A DNA stretch of 64,000 bases from Elysia chlorotica (Eukaryota; Mollusca; Gastropoda; Plakobranchidae): assembly GCA_003991915.1 (NCBI GenBank), contig RQTK01000167.1, positions 203,639-267,638 of the forward strand, read 5' to 3'. Under the pieces are notes generated by a model. It saw only the letters and a list, made by a program, of their open reading frames with translations, searched no databases and was not told the DNA's origin. Below, in pieces: positions 1-13,456 of the stretch (position 1 is its first letter; each line of letters starts with the position of its first letter). A program made the translations under genes and the position numbers.

Positions 1-1122
1 CCCTTCCCCTCATTTTCCCCTCTCATTCTCTGCATGACCATCTCTCTCTCTCTTGATGACAAAAACTCCTTTCAAGACTTGAAGTTTGAATTCCAGAGAA
101 TAAGGTGTGCGTTTATGACAATGTTTCAAAATTAAAGCTTACGCCGTGAGGATTGTGTTGCGTGAAAAACTTAACTTGGCTTTGTACATTTAGTGTTGGA
201 GAAGCATTGGCTCGCGATTATCAGCGTGTAACTGTAAACCTATCGCTAGCTCTGATAATCTGCAAAAGAGGGCTGATGGTAGGCCTTGTTAGTTGTAGAT
301 TTGATGACTCGTGACTGGCAGGGATACTGCATTGCGTAAGGGAAAAGTGCACCAGAACAAGCGATTTTTTTTCAAGAAACTCTACCAGCCAGCGGGATAA
401 AGTCAGTAATTTCCTTTCTGTTTAGTGATAGTATATTGGTTGGCAATTTCGGTCAACGATAAGTATTATAACAGGGTGAAGAGAAGCAAAACTGCGTTTA
501 TTTTTTATTCATTTTAGGTTTAGCTGTTTATGGTGTACAAAAACAGAGTGGACACCTTTATTTCCAACTTAAGTATTTATAAACTTAAAGGCAATTCACC
601 AATTGTGAACATCTCACCTTTTGGGATATCTATTATTTGAGACAGTTTTTAAACCACTTATCTATACAAACCTACAGTTTTTTTGAAAGCATGAATCATT
701 GAATGGGACCAGCTCCATAGTCAAATGTAGTTGACAAAAATGTTTGAAAACAGAAGTCAGGGTTTTAGGGTCTCTTAATATGATTTGACTAACTTCTATT
801 AGATTTATTCAAATTATAAGACCATCAACTACTGATTAATGACTACACCTGCAGATATAAATTTCCTTCCAATTTTAGAATTCTAATGCCCCTTAAATTA
901 ATAGCCTCTACAACACTATTTGATGTTTTGTGCTATAAATGTTAAGATGGTTAATATTACTTGCAACATCGGTTTTAGCATCGAAAATGAGATTACACAA
1001 CATTCGTTTAATCAATAAATTCATGGCGGAGTTACAATGCATTGATTTATTTTTTATCCCCATTTGTGCTGATGTGCCGTTAAAACAAACTCACTTGAGA
1101 GAGGCGGTGGGAGAATGTGAGA

Positions 1123-1220
<98 letters not shown>

Positions 1221-1689
1221 TGGCCACGATACAGATGCACTGAACATTCAGGCCGAATCAACAAACTGAGCATAGCATGATGAAACTGAAATAACCCATA
1301 ATGAAATAAATATTTAGATGCTTGATGAGACTGAACCTTGATAATTCCTTTTGAATGATGTTACCCTGATTTTATAGACAATAAGTTGAATAACAACTTT
1401 CAAGGCTTCAGAATATCAGCCACCCAATTCTACTTGTCCAAGAGTTACAACTAACCCTTTTCTATTCTGGAGCCATACTGAAGTTTTCTAAAGCAAATCA
1501 AAAGTAAGGATCTAATCTATGTATAAAGGTGAAACTCAAAGCTAGAACTTTCATTTAAGATTAGATCTAATCTTGATTTAGATCAAGATAGCAAACTCCA
1601 ATATATTGATAAAAAATCAGCGGGGGCGTCAACCGAGAGCTCTCTAGAATCTATCGATAATTGGTATTTGTCAACAATGATTCGCTAAC
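1..1689 (-). other. Ap3d1 intron 1 (partial), with GA microsatellite
   Basis: This is the stretch downstream of the Ap3d1 first exon on the minus strand, read as the beginning of intron 1. It is AT-rich and no second exon was recognised. A GT then GA dinucleotide tract of about 95 bases occupies 1121-1217. The open frames across that tract are repeat artefacts. Confidence 0.6.
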
Positions 1690-1785
1690 CTCTGTGTCTT
1701 TATGATTGCGGATGCCTCTCACAAGATCCTGTAAGTTTTTGTCTAAAACCCTTTCTAAGGTTCCTTTCACTTTCCGAAGTGCCAT
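1690..1785 (-). CDS. Ap3d1: AP-3 complex subunit delta, first coding exon
   Basis: This is the N-terminal exon of the large delta subunit of the AP-3 adaptor, which sorts cargo from endosomes/TGN to lysosome-related organelles. The start codon is at 1785-1783 and 32 codons are read. They begin MALRKVKGTFERV and contain DKNLQDLVRGIRNHK, which matches the very conserved start of metazoan AP3D1 from memory of the family. The exon ends in phase 0 at a GAG|GTTAGC donor, the place where the family's first intron falls (after KEDE in vertebrates). The next exon, expected to begin AKYISQ-like, was not seen in 1-1689, so it lies off the left edge or in unread sequence. It is on the same strand as ATG4, about 11 kb away. 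The identity rests on one exon, but the match is specific. Confidence 0.88.
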
Positions 1786-3690
1786 CTTGACAACCCAGAG
1801 AGTTGAAACTCATCCGAAGTCTTCCAAGAGGCCGGAACTCTGGATCTCTGATGACAATATTATTTGGTGCGGCTTCACACAGAGCTCACAATGTCTTCCG
1901 CTCCGTATGATCATGTGATCTGACGCGTAGACACTTACCAAGGGACGTGACCACGGGAATTTTTTAGACACTCAATCTGTATAGAATCACTGTCCTTCTG
2001 TCAGATTTCTTAGTTCATTCACGACACAGATGATTCAAATTATGTGGCTGAAGTAGTCCCTTTATCTACATAGAATGAAGAACTTCATTCATTGCAATGA
2101 GGACAAATCAGAGAATTGTGGACCTGGGGATCACAAAAGGCAATGAGGAAATAAAATGAAGCCACCGTTTAAAAAAAAAAAACACAACCCAACACTGTTT
2201 ATTAAAACAACAATAACAACAGCACCAACAACTATAAAAATTAATGTGCTCTGAACAATTGATATCTGTGCTATAACAGTGAATACAAAGTCTAAAATTA
2301 AAATTCCATCATTTTTCCACGTAGTGACTTATAGTGACAGTCGCCAGTAGGCCTTTATAGTTATGTACCATCAACAAGAAAAGAAAATGAAACGAAAACT
2401 GACATTGAAGGAAACAAAGTCGCCTCTCGAGCTGACAAAAATAACATTGTTTGCATAGCTATGATTATCGTCAACTACAAGAAGGCCTGTAGCAATCTTT
2501 GACTAACCTTGTTCCCTTACTTTTTAGACTTATTTCGCAAGAAAGCGTGTGTTACGATATGTGTTTCCAAAACAAAATAAAATAAAAAGAATGCGGGTAA
2601 TAAATTGGGGTTCAACGTCGCAACTGGGTGTCCAAGCTGAGGATTGGGGGCGCGGTGTTCCTGGGGTAGAACATCGGCTCATAAAAATTGTCAGACGTCA
2701 GTCTTGGAGCCCGTCCACAATATAGCCTATGTAGTGATGATGTTGGACGTTAAACCAACTCAACTCAACTCAACCCAAGCTGAGGATAAACTTGACATGT
2801 ATGCAACATTTTGGTTTTTGTTTTGTTGATTTTTTTTGTTCCTAATAAAACTAATATGAAGGGTTGCTGTACGGGTCGTTTCTCTTCTCTCAGTGTTAAT
2901 AGAACCTTGGTATAGGTCACATTTCTATTAATAACACGTGCTATTAATAGAAATCATTGGTATAGGTCAATAAATGGACACATATTACAGAGTCAGTTTG
3001 CTTCATAAATCAGACAGGACCCTTAATGTTCGAACTATTTCGATTATTTGCAATAAATACCTCTGGATACAAGTATTAAGACTAGAATGATTAGCCCAAA
3101 AGATGACTTTAGAATTATTTTAGATGTACCTAGTATCACAACCGAGAGTATTAGGATTAGCCTACTAAGAGCAATACCAAGTGTTACACCATTTTCTTAT
3201 ATCCTTTAATCAAATTATTGTATGATTATAGTTGTAAGAATGGTATTCGATTACTGATAGTCTCAAAAAGATGTTGATCTATGGCCAGTCTTTGTTTTAG
3301 AAAAGAATAAGCATAATTTAGTCCAGGATATATCTCCTTAAGTTTATTTTTTGGAAACTCTTTGTGGTTTTATTTTATTTTTTGTTGTTACATTTACATA
3401 CTTAGGCCTTCGCAACCTCTTTTTGATTTGTTTACTTTCTTCTCCTGTCATCGCCTTTTGTGACGGCAATGTTGACATGACTGCGATTTACCCAACTATT
3501 CCGAACATTCGAAATGTGCATGGGAGTATAAAAGGAGAAGGGGAAAAAAAGATCGTTTCGGATATGAATAAATAGAACAAAACAAAGCTAGTTGAAGAGC
3601 CATACATCATTACATGTACTGGGCACTAAATTCACTGGTTATGTTTTGTTGAGTCATAAGTAAAGGTGACTAGTCACAACATGTAAATGA
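1786..3690. other. Upstream region of Ap3d1; no gene seen
   Basis: The first 200 bases are the likely Ap3d1 5' leader and promoter on the minus strand and hold ACGTGA-type and ATGTGATC motifs. The rest is AT-rich. Apart from the SINE relic at 2645-2778, I see no exon or RNA gene. Confidence 0.4.
2645..2778 (+). mobile_element. tRNA-derived SINE, internally deleted copy
   Basis: The tRNA-like head (GGGGCGCGGTG, GGGGTAGAACATCGG) is followed directly by the distal body (TTGTCAGACGTCAGTCTTGG) and by the tail GTTGGACGTTAAACCAACT plus CAACT repeats. The B box and central domain are missing compared with the full copy at 40908-41152. Confidence 0.75.
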
Positions 3691-3738
3691 CTCAAAATAC
3701 TATAACTACCACCCAAAAATGGCACAATATAATATTAT

Positions 3739-3739
<1 letters not shown>

Positions 3740-3783
<44 letters not shown>

Positions 3784-4290
3784 GGGAGGAGAGAAATTGG
3801 GAGAAAGAGAAAGAGAGAAAAGGGAGAGGGGCTGAGAAACGGAGAGAGAAAGAATGAGAGAGGGAGAGAGAATGAGGGAGAGAGGGGAAGAGATGCAGAG
3901 GTTGGAATAGAGGGAGAGAGAAAGGAGAAAGGAAGGATAAGAGAGAGAGGGAGATAGAGGGAGAAAAGAGAAAGAGGGGGAAGAAAGAGGGAGAGACAGA
4001 GAGAGAGAGGAGAGACATTGGGAGAAAGAGAAAGAGAGAAAAGGGAGAGGGGCTGAGAAACGGAGAGAGAAAGAGTGAGAGAGGGAGAGAGGTGAAGAGA
4101 TGCAGAGGTTGGAATAGAGGGAGAGAGAAAGGAGAAAGGAAGGATAAGAGAGAGAGGAAGAGAAGAGAAAGAGGGGGAAGAAAGAGAGAGAGAGAGAGAG
4201 AGAGAGGAGAGACATTGGGAGAAAGAGAAAGAGAGAAAAGGGAGAGGGGCTGAGAAACGGAGAGAGAAAGAGTGAGAGAGGGTTTCAATC
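3740..4290. repeat. GA-rich minisatellite with about 200-bp higher-order unit
   Basis: A pure GA tract is followed by an imperfect purine-rich array. The segment GGAGAGGGGCTGAGAAACGG recurs at about 3825, 4044 and 4243, and GATGCAGAGGTTGGAATAG recurs at about 3892 and 4098. Long Ser/Leu-rich open frames on the minus strand are a consequence of the GA composition, not genes. Confidence 0.9.
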
Positions 4291-4734
4291 CAATTATATT
4301 CTCATCCACATTCCACTCAGCCATGAGAATGAACCTGTTGCCAAGAATGATTACTAATTCTGCATTATTAAACATAAAGCAGGCACGCTCCAATCATCGC
4401 CACCTGGTATACAAGCTGAGTCAACCTACGGGCATTCGCCAATGAGACTAGACCAGTTACAACATGATATGGGGACGAGAGTTGACAATGAGCGTATGTA
4501 ACCAAAGTCTATGGTAGGCTCAGTGTTGAGAGTATAAAACTGTTTTCCTATTGGTTGAATTGGTGTCCGCATTTAATGTAACCGGCAAAGTCCCAGGCTC
4601 CCCGACATGGGTCCCGGACTAAGCGTACATAACTGGGACATGTGAGCTCTCAGGTCCCGGACGATTTCGGACCTTTCTTAAGACATAATAGGTATTATGT
4701 ATAACACAGTATAAAACTACAGTATTGTTTATCA

Positions 4735-4865
4735 CTATCAGTGTGTCTCTGATGTGACCGGGTGAGACAAAGAGCAATGATATTTCCACACTGTCTCGTG
4801 CGGGACAGCACGTAAATTTGTCAGACGGTAGTCTTGTAATCCGTCGGCGTAACGGATCATCACTG
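4735..4865 (+). mobile_element. Diverged SINE body fragment
   Basis: It retains GATGTGACCGGGTGAGACA, a CTGTCTCGTG..ACAGCACGTAAA.TTGTCAGACG block and AGTCTTG..CCGTC, in the order of the SINE central domain, with many substitutions. It is an old copy; no tRNA head was found. Confidence 0.55.
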
Positions 4866-5659
4866 CAAACCTAGGGAATGTAAAAGTAGTAGAGAGCTTT
4901 TTCTCTTTTTGTGCTTAGCCTGTGCAATGACTGCGATGATTCACAGCATAAAAGCAGACTGTCAAAAGAAAAATGGAATAAACATGGTTGTTTTTAGATG
5001 CATATCAGGAGTGCAATGCCCCAAAGTGATTTATTTCCTGGTATTTGTCAGAGAATGAGGATATGTTAAACAAAAAACAAAAGTAGCCTACTTAATTAAG
5101 GTACCGGTACTATGCCAACGCCTGGTTGCAGCAAACCGATTTCCATATACATACTGTGAGAGAGTAGGCCTGCGATAATGATAAGGACAATATTGTTCGC
5201 TTTTAATTTTTGTTTATCTCCCTGGACATGTATATATAAAAAAGCAACACCACTTTTACAAAGCAGACATGTAAGTTTTGTAACACTTAAAAAAAGTGAA
5301 GGTCATGACTAATTTGTAAAAATAATGTTGGTGGATCTATACGACTATTCGCGTAATAGGTACCAGTAATATGATGTTATACTTTTTATAAAATCTTTAA
5401 AAAACTCCGGAGGGTATGATTCTCATGCAGACAATATTGCTACTATGTGTACAACAAAAGCAACCATTGCATTATTTCTATTGCGTAAATTTGACATCAT
5501 CAAAGATAGATGATGTCATTGGGCTGTTACCGAAAATACATAAACGAGGATATGCTCATGCACCCGCCCGATTCTATATGCACATGAATCTATCTCCCAA
5601 CTACTTCTCAATTTAAATTACGTAATATTGCCATTTTTAACAATAACATCACAAGTTGA

Positions 5660-5882
5660 AGTGGTAGGGCTCTGGGTTTCTATTTGAGAGTTCCCTAGTT
5701 CGATCCCATTATTGGTCCAATCTTGTCCCTTGCTGGTTGGGTCGGTGTCAGTAAAATGTGACCGGCTAAGGCACAATTCAATGGTATCATTACTGTCTCT
5801 GTGTGACAGCACGTAATAGACGTTAGTCTTGGGACACATCTGCGATATAGCCTAGTTGTTGACGTTGGGCATTAAGAAATCC
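5660..5882 (+). mobile_element. Diverged SINE copy with B box
   Basis: A B-box-like AGTTCGATCCC precedes GGTTGGGTCGGTGTCAGTAA, ATGTGACCGGCTAAG, CTGTCTCTGTGTGACAGCAC, TTAGTCTTGGGACAC and GTTGACGTTGGGCATTAA. The order matches the dominant SINE family of this window. Confidence 0.65.
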
Positions 5883-5907
5883 AACATCATACTTCACACG
5901 TTCAGCT

Positions 5908-6745
5908 ATCAGCCCCGTTTCATTCTTCATTCTTCACTCTTCATTATATACTGCTCTCTTTTAACTTTATACCGTCTCTGTATCAGAGTATTCCATTCGA
6001 TTCACGCAAACTTGACAATCACGAGTTAATTGAAAGTGTCAACTTTGTTTATTATACCCTATGTCTTTTTAAAATTTTCCAGCCGTTAAATTTTTACCCC
6101 TTTAAATTCGTGTAAGTAACATAGTTTTCAGTCTCTTCCAATAATACAACCATCTCAAAGCTTTATATTTCTTAGCTCTTCGGCATTAGTACATTTTGAT
6201 TGTTTCATGCAGGTTGTCGATTAAAGAAGTAACATGCATGGTAATGATAGGCCTTTCTTTGTCCTCAACAACAAGCAAGATTCCTCCTGCAATTGGAATT
6301 GTGGGGTTAATTAAATGTAGCTCAGCCCCTAGAGCGCAATATCTTAACAGACAAATTCGGGTTTACATATCAGCCCCGTTTCATTCTTTTCAAAACTTTG
6401 TAACGCCTCTGTATCATATTATTCCATTGGATCATAGTATTCCATTCGATTCACGCAAACTTGACAATCACGAGTTAATTGACAGTGTCAACTTTGTTCA
6501 TTATCCCCTTTGTCTTTCTTAAAATTTCCAGCCGTTAATTTTTATCCCTTTAAATTCGTGTAAGTAACATAGTTTTCAGTCTCTTCCAATAATACAACCA
6601 TCTCAAAGCTTTATATTTCTTAGCTCTTCGGCATTAGTACATTTTGATTGTTTCATGCAGGTTGTCGATTAAAGAAGTAACATGCATGGTAATGATAGGC
6701 CTTTCTTAATATCTTAACAGACAAATTCGGGTTTACATCTCGATC
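5908..6745. repeat. Tandem duplication, unit about 460 bp
   Basis: Unit 1 (about 5908-6368) and unit 2 (about 6369-6745, shortened) both start ATCAGCCCCGTTTCATTCTT. Both contain TTCACGCAAACTTGACAATC, CAGCCGTTAA, GTGTAAGTAACATAGTTTTC and GCATGGTAATGATAGGCC. The copies differ by scattered substitutions and by a deletion in unit 2. No coding capacity was recognised. Confidence 0.85.
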
Positions 6746-7381
6746 TAGTCTCATTTCACCCTACTGGTTGGGTCAGAGTCTGAGAGATCATATGGACGAG
6801 ACAGATTCCCGCCTTGACGAGAATTCAACTGGAGGCTTACTACTAGGCCTAGCCTAGTCTCAGCAGTCCCAGTTATGTACGCTTTGGTCAGAGTCAATAT
6901 AATGTGACTCTGTGTAGCAACACGTGAAATTGTCACATTTATGATATTACTATTTTTAAACTCAATATGTGCTATCATCCAACATTATGTAGCCTACTGA
7001 AACTGCATGAACTAATTGCAATTTTAAAAACTTAAACAATTACAAATAATTTTTTTCAGACAACATAATTTCAAGTTAAATCAAGTAATACTAATAGCAC
7101 ACATTAATTTGAAAACCTGAACACAGTATCATCTATTCTCAACTAATGATTGGAATCATCTTAGTAAATGAATTTATAAATGTTAACACACGCATATAGC
7201 CATTCATAACAAAGAAAGACTACAACACTACAAATAAATGCAACAAAGGAGTCTTTCTTTCTCCAAATGAACAGAAATGCATTCTTTATTACAAAAAATA
7301 TACATGCATCATAAATCTAGGGTTTCAATAATACAAAGATAAATCACATTAGGAAGGGAAAAAAATGTCCTTAGTGATGAT

Positions 7382-7382
7382 C

Positions 7383-7469
<87 letters not shown>

Positions 7470-7470
7470 T
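7382..7470. repeat. (AAT)n microsatellite
   Basis: About 29 uninterrupted AAT units, lying in AT-rich sequence without a recognisable element beside it. Confidence 0.98.
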
Positions 7471-10400
7471 ATTGATTTACAATTTAAATAAGTCCTCTAA
7501 ATCACTAATAGGACACAATTATATAGTTATGTATACACCTGACATGGTACAAACCTTCTACAATCATCCCAGTGCACCACATAAGGCAGATATTAGGTTA
7601 ATAAACCACACAAAACATTAAACTGAAACAACCATAGAAGCCGCTATATTCCTTTGATTTTAGCTATGGAAAGCAAAACAACACATGTGCAATATTAGCT
7701 CTAAGAATGAACAATTTGCATACAGGTACATTATATTTCTCACACAAGTTATTGTTTAGCATCTCTTCCCACTGACTCAGTGATTGGTCTGTACTACATG
7801 TATTGACTATACCTCCATACACCTGTATCTGCTTTTGCCTATATTAGGACATAAATATTGCTTCAAAATCCAGATATTAGTAACTTGAAATTTGCAATTC
7901 ATCGAAGACTTTTTCTTTTCACAAAAGGCAGTTTAAAAAATAAACCATCTACATTACTATAACCTCAGAAAATACATATTCAGACTTCTTTAAATGTAAC
8001 AAGGCGTTGGCGTATATTAAGAAATAAATAAGTACATGTACCTTTATGAAAAAAGGCACACAATTTCTTTTATTTAACAAAGTATGAGCATATTTTGTCC
8101 TTGGTTTGATCAATCTCCTGATTTTAATTTCATAAGCTAAGCATCCAAGATATATTATTTGCGTTAAGTACAATTTCTACAGGAAAACATTTCTTTACAT
8201 CATCTTCACAGGGTGCTGTGCTAGTTTGCATTGATGATCATATACCCTTGATGCCTCTCTTCTCTCACACTTCAGAATCAGGTCGACCATTCTACCTCTA
8301 TTAGTCCATATTAATGATCTGTCAGTGTTTTTTGTTTTTGTTTGTCTATATCTTGCTCTCTTTTGGTTCATCCTTCCAGTTGTTAAGATATATTCGAAAC
8401 TATCTATGTCTGAGTGCGACTTGGTCATCAAACTTTGCCTTTTGGAGATATGATAAAAATGAATTTTAACAATAGATGTATCTAGATTATCCAGTGTTTG
8501 ATTCGTGTATTGAAACGATTTGTCCTTTGACTATGGTTATTTTTCCCTGTATAAACATGTCTTTAGGTAAACTTATTACACTTTTAAGTTTGTTTTGTCC
8601 TTGAAAAGTGTGATCACACAATTTCATCTTATGGTATTACAAGAAATTTTATTTTACCACAGAATTTGAATGACTTTATTTTTCTGGTGTTATTTCAATA
8701 AAAAATGGTTTAAAAAAAAATGCAAACATCAGATCATTTAGCATGTTTTAAGTTGCATCTTGAAGAGCACGGCATTTTGCATGATACCGTGGTATATACC
8801 AACAATCCAAATTCAACAAAATCATTTTCATTGAGTTTAAGACCAAAATTATTAGTAAATATTCATGGACCTTAAAAATAACACCTTAAAATAAGCATCT
8901 GATTAAAGTTTAATCTAACAGAACACATTTAAATTAAATCAAAGAAAATTATGACCCTCGCAATGAATAAAAGATCTAGAAAGGCTGTACAACAGTCTCT
9001 ATCATTCCGACCGTTATGTTCACTTTTTCAATAATTGATCATGGATCTTAATCCTATCTATATAAAATTCACAGGTCATATATCTCCATTGTGTCATATT
9101 GCAGTAAATATTTTTCCAGTGAGTCTGCTCTCTTCATGACGGTTAAGTATTACTCACATAGTTTGGGTCCTATTGCTTGCTAAGCTAACTATCTAGATTT
9201 AAAACCTAAAAGCCTAGCTCATGACTTCCAACGAAGTTCCATAACTCTTTGTCAAATCATTTCACTATAGTGTCACCTTGATATGTGGTCACTTTCCCAA
9301 CACCATTGCAACAGTGAGTAATTGACACTTGACTTGTAAATGACTCACAAACATTTGTACGAATCTTATGAACCAACCCCAATGTTAAAAATGCACACAG
9401 ATTTTCTGTCCACATTATATACATATGACCTTCAAAAAAAAAAAGCTGGTGGTAAGTGAATTTTAGTACATTTTAGAAAAAAGCAGTCACACCTTTTAAA
9501 TTAATAGCCTTTGTACAGGCACTTCAGCATAAAAAAAAATAATAAATAAGAGCATTAACAAAGAACAATGATGTCATAGACATTTTTTTTAGAAACACCA
9601 TCAAATGAAAGACACCTTTGTAGTACAGGTACAAGACATAAAATTAAAAGAGTTATTAAACACTCAAAGCGACATAACTTCTTGAAGCCAATCATTAAGA
9701 CAAAAGTAGTCTGATTCTGTGAAAAAAACATCAGAAAATAAATACTGCTAACGGATAAATTTGATTTCCTCTTGATTGGGCTATTTAATCTATAAGAAAG
9801 AAAAATCCGGGCACACTCTTGAAATAATATGTTCTTCAAAGTCTCCTACAATAGGGAAAATTAGAGTATAGCAAAATGTTAGAACCAACGTGCATCCAAA
9901 TCCTGCACAATATGCATTCATATTAAAAGAAATCATGGCACTTTTAATCAGATAGTTGTGATAAACATAACATTGCATTGAGTGTCAGCTTGTCCACCTT
10001 AAAATCGATAATTAAAAAAAACCCACCATAATACAATGACCATTATCTATGACTGGCAAACAGTTAAATGAAAATAACTCAACACAATTATTTCTTTTTT
10101 TTTTAACACAAGTTTACATTTCATAATTTTGAAGGAATGCAGTACAATTTGAATATGGTAAATACAACTATAGACATTGATGATTCAATGGTAATATTTA
10201 AGTTGATAAGAGGCATCAAATGTATTTATTTCAAATATTGCACATTTTGCTCTGCATAGCTTGAGCAATGCTATATGTCCTGCTATAATGATACATACAT
10301 GTACACAATTCTCCACATCAAAGAGTATAATATTTATATTTAAATCTAATTAAAAAAAATATTTGTAGTTTTCTCTTTTCTTCTTTTTGTTTCTCTTGAG

Positions 10401-10866
10401 AATTGGGTATGTGAATTTATAATATGCATATTCAGAAGCTGTTACATTGACTCCAAGCATTTCGATCATTATAGAATAAATAAATATTTTATACATAGCA
10501 TTCAATTTCTAAGCATGTTGCAGATTCAAATTAATAAACCATGCAAGGACATACAAACTGAATCACCTGAAACTAAAAATTTGTCAGATGGTCTATTTGG
10601 TAAAGTTACCAGGCACGAACAGGCTTTAGAAAACCTGCTAATTACTCGATGTACTTTGTTACTCGCACTTGAAGGCTTTTATCAAGCAAGACTCAAGTCT
10701 AAAGGTAATGAAGACAAAATAATTTTAAAATTATATTGCGCAACAGATTGATTAACCTCTGGACACATTTTGGAAAAGAAAAGGGAAAGGAAATATTCTT
10801 CCGAAATTTAAACCTCTATTTTATTATTTTTGCTTGGTAAACATTTAATACAATAAAGAAGTCTAC

Positions 10867-10921
<55 letters not shown>

Positions 10922-13071
10922 TAGTAATAATATATTTCATTTATATAGCGCACTTACATGAATAATCATGCTCAATGTGCTTTACAATTTCCATTATCAC
11001 GATTACAAAAGAAACATACCCATATGGTGTTGACACAGTACAACATTAGATTCAAAAGTCACAATTAATCGTTAGAGGTATTTACAACATTCACAGGTTC
11101 GATTTCAATCATCAAAAAGGTAGAATTTTAGCATGCATTTAAAAATGTTTATGGATGGTGCCTCCCTTATGTTTTTGGGAAGGTTGTTCCATACTTTGGA
11201 ACCAGAATCGCGGACCTGTTGATTTATAAGTTCTATTTGGTACAACAATGTTGATACTGAATAATGTGCTCAATTTTTTTATTCTCAAAATAAGCCTTGC
11301 TGCGCTATTTTGAACCATTTGCAAGCGATTAATAGTGTCTTGGGGAGAGATGCCAGTAAAATGTTACGATAATCAAGTAAGAAGGGTCTTGGTCACATTC
11401 TCATTTTACATGGTGTTATGTCAACAATAAATAAAATGATGAACAAATCTTTTTTTTATCTTATAGAGTTAATAGAAAATGTAAAGCCTATATATCTCAC
11501 TGAAAAATAAATTAGTGACTGCATTTTGAATGACTGAAAAAAAATAAAAAAGATTGTTTCTAGTAGCTTACACACATTTGAACACAAATAATTCCAACCC
11601 TTGCGCAGGTAAACAAAAATACAACTAAATCTACACAATGTTGCATATCAAGTAAATTGAAAATCCTTTTCATCCATGGTTAATTTGATCGATTGGTATA
11701 GCCAGAAGTCATTATTTAGATTTTACTAAATAAACTAAGTTTATATAAATTTTAAAGCTTACATTCTTTTTATCAAATTGGGGTGCATAGAAAATATTCA
11801 GAAAAGTCTTTACCTTATATGGATTGTGAAAGAAATCTGAACAAGATTTTGATGGTAATAAAACTGCGTTCACAAAACTTATAAAGTTATATTCATATTG
11901 ATTATAATTATGAGACATATTTTGAAAATCTATATCTGTCCGATTTTAATGGAATGATCTCAGTAAGCTATAAACATCAAACTTTACCAATTAAACGGCT
12001 CCTATATTTGTCTAATAACATTAATGTTGAAAGTGCCATCTCCAGAATAGATAAAATATGGGTCGATCTGAATAAAAGATGTTCAACCACAGCTTTCTAA
12101 GCACCTGGAAGAAGAGCCAAGGGATGGTCCTGTTTTGTCAAGAGATTTTGGGCATGTTTACTTGGCCTTTGCAAATAATGCTACAATAATACATAAACCT
12201 AATACATTCGTTAGTTTTACTCATTATTCCAAGTAAAAAGGCTATGTAGTTAATATTAAAAACATTATAACCTGAGCCCACTAAGGCAAAATTTATTACT
12301 TAAAATTAAGGAATGTGACACATGATTAAGGTAAATTTGCCAATTGAATTTACCCTCAAACCAAAAGCGTACCAAAATTTAATTTTACAATTATAAGAGA
12401 GTACTGTATATATATAATTATTCTATTTACAAGGCTTACACCATGCCCTGGTGTGTTTTTTTCACAGAACCCAAACATTCTAAAATTTAGGACTGCTACA
12501 GGAAAAAAAAAATCAATGAACCAAGTGGTGCTCTTACACAAGTACACATGAACATTAAGTTCACATTAGCATACATCACCAATCTTCAAGATTTGTGAAC
12601 ACATATTCACATAGTTGTATTCACACTTTAAAAAAAAAAAGAAATAAATCTATTTAAGGATTATAACTGCAAACCCATTTAATTCCAAATCTTCAGCTGT
12701 TCTTTACTGTTGTTTTAAAACAATAAAAATACCACAGAGAAAGAGAGGCAACTTGCTCCCTCTGGCATACATTTAAAAATATCAGTGTGAGTAGGAAATC
12801 ACCTGCCTCAAGTTTGAAATAGAATGAAAATCCCAAGAAAGATTAAGAAACCCATGCTAACAATGTTCACTGTAACAGCTGTCAAGTGTTGCCACATTTG
12901 CTTATCAGAGTTTATCCAGGATTAAAGTCCTGCAGTCAGGAACGCTCTCCGCTCAGATATTGCGACTTTTGATCTCATGAATTGATGCTACTTCAACCTG
13001 CAGTGCTCCAACTTGTATCAAGAGACCAAAGTCAAGATCACTAACACCAAATTCGAACCTCAACGTTAACA
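7471..13071. other. AT-rich stretch downstream of ATG4; no gene seen
   Basis: This part lies 3' of the ATG4 stop codon on the minus strand. The proximal part is probably its 3' UTR; a minus-strand AATAAA sits at 12292-12297, about 780 bases past the stop. Apart from a LINE 3' end at 10865-11345, I see only short A/T runs and small chance open frames. No tRNA, hairpin gene or spliced exon was recognised. Confidence 0.4.
10865..11345 (-). mobile_element. Non-LTR retrotransposon 3' end (CR1/Jockey-like) with ATT tail
   Basis: On the minus strand one frame (about 11240-11116) reads GSKVWNNLPKNIREAPS then INIFKCMLKFYLFDD and a stop. This is the typical C-terminus of reverse transcriptases of LINEs whose ORF2 ends in a WNxLP..I....IFK..LK.YLF block. 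A 3' UTR follows, with AATGGAAATTGTAAAGCACA and GCGCTATATAAATGAAATAT, then a (TTA)n tail at 10868-10917. The tail and 3' UTR match the plus-strand copy near 63390-63540. A further out-of-frame piece (LQMVQNSAARLI-like) shows frameshifts, so it is a dead copy. Confidence 0.85.
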
Positions 13072-13269
13072 TTACAAAATAATAAAATCTTCAGAGTCCC
13101 TGGAATATGTTCTCTGCTTCTGTCCATTCTTGTGAATCTGATAGTGGGTGACTTTCACTCTCCCTTTGTCTTGCCCAGTATGAATGGCATGTTGTGAGCT
13201 CTCATCATGACTACCCTCAGCAAAAATAAAGAGAGGGTATGCACCACGCTGTTTTTCTGGGAAGACATA
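13072..13269 (-). CDS. Atg4: ATG4-type cysteine protease, last exon (C-terminus)
   Basis: The exon opens after a TTTCAG acceptor in phase 0 and ends at the TAA at 13072-13074. It encodes YVFPEKQRGAYPLFIFAEGS and a basic linker, and finishes SRDSEDFIIL. YPLFIFAEG corresponds to YPMFTLAEG of vertebrate ATG4D. The terminal EDFIIL corresponds to the SSEDFVFL end of ATG4D and fits a C-terminal LIR (F-x-x-L preceded by acidic residues), which in this family helps bind ATG8 proteins. The conserved segment expected between KIE and YVF (SFHC..P.KM...DPS..GFYC) is absent from this exon and from the adjacent intron as far as I can read. Confidence 0.85.
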   Translation of the reverse strand, partial: YVFPEKQRGAYPLFIFAEGSHDESSQHAIHTGQDKGRVKVTHYQIHKNGQKQRTYSRDSEDFIIL

Positions 13270-13432
13270 CTGAAATGTAAAGGGAAAATTAATATAACAT
13301 TCAGTGCTTTACAGGTATAAACAATGGATCATATTTACAAGTATAAAAAATGGATCATATCAGATAAAAATAAAATAAAAATTAAAGTATTAATATCAGA
13401 CATAAGTGTTTTCGCTTTTCTTTTTTGGGAGC

Positions 13433-13456
13433 AGGGGGAGGGGGGGGGGGGGGGGA
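13433..13456 (+). repeat. Poly-G tract in ATG4 intron
   Basis: The tract reads GGGGGAG followed by about 17 consecutive G. It lies in the intron between the last two ATG4 exons, where the minus-strand transcript would carry poly-C. It is G-quadruplex-prone DNA; no function is evident. Confidence 0.9.

Noticed and set aside
3351-3575. Hydrophobic 74-residue frame resembling a signal peptide
   Set aside because: The frame has no ATG at its start and no other support.
3692-4393. Long Ser/Leu/Phe-rich frames on minus
   Set aside because: Produced by GA-rich low-complexity DNA; two frames are open at once and no splice or start context supports a gene.
8195-8431. 77-78-residue minus frame (RMNQKRARYRQTKTKNTDRS)
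   Set aside because: No homology recognised, AT-rich codons, isolated in a non-coding stretch 3' of ATG4. Likely chance.
10515-10751. 78-residue plus frame (MLQIQINKPCKDIQTESPET)
   Set aside because: Looks moderately protein-like but has no splice context, no family match and lies in the AT-rich ATG4 downstream region.
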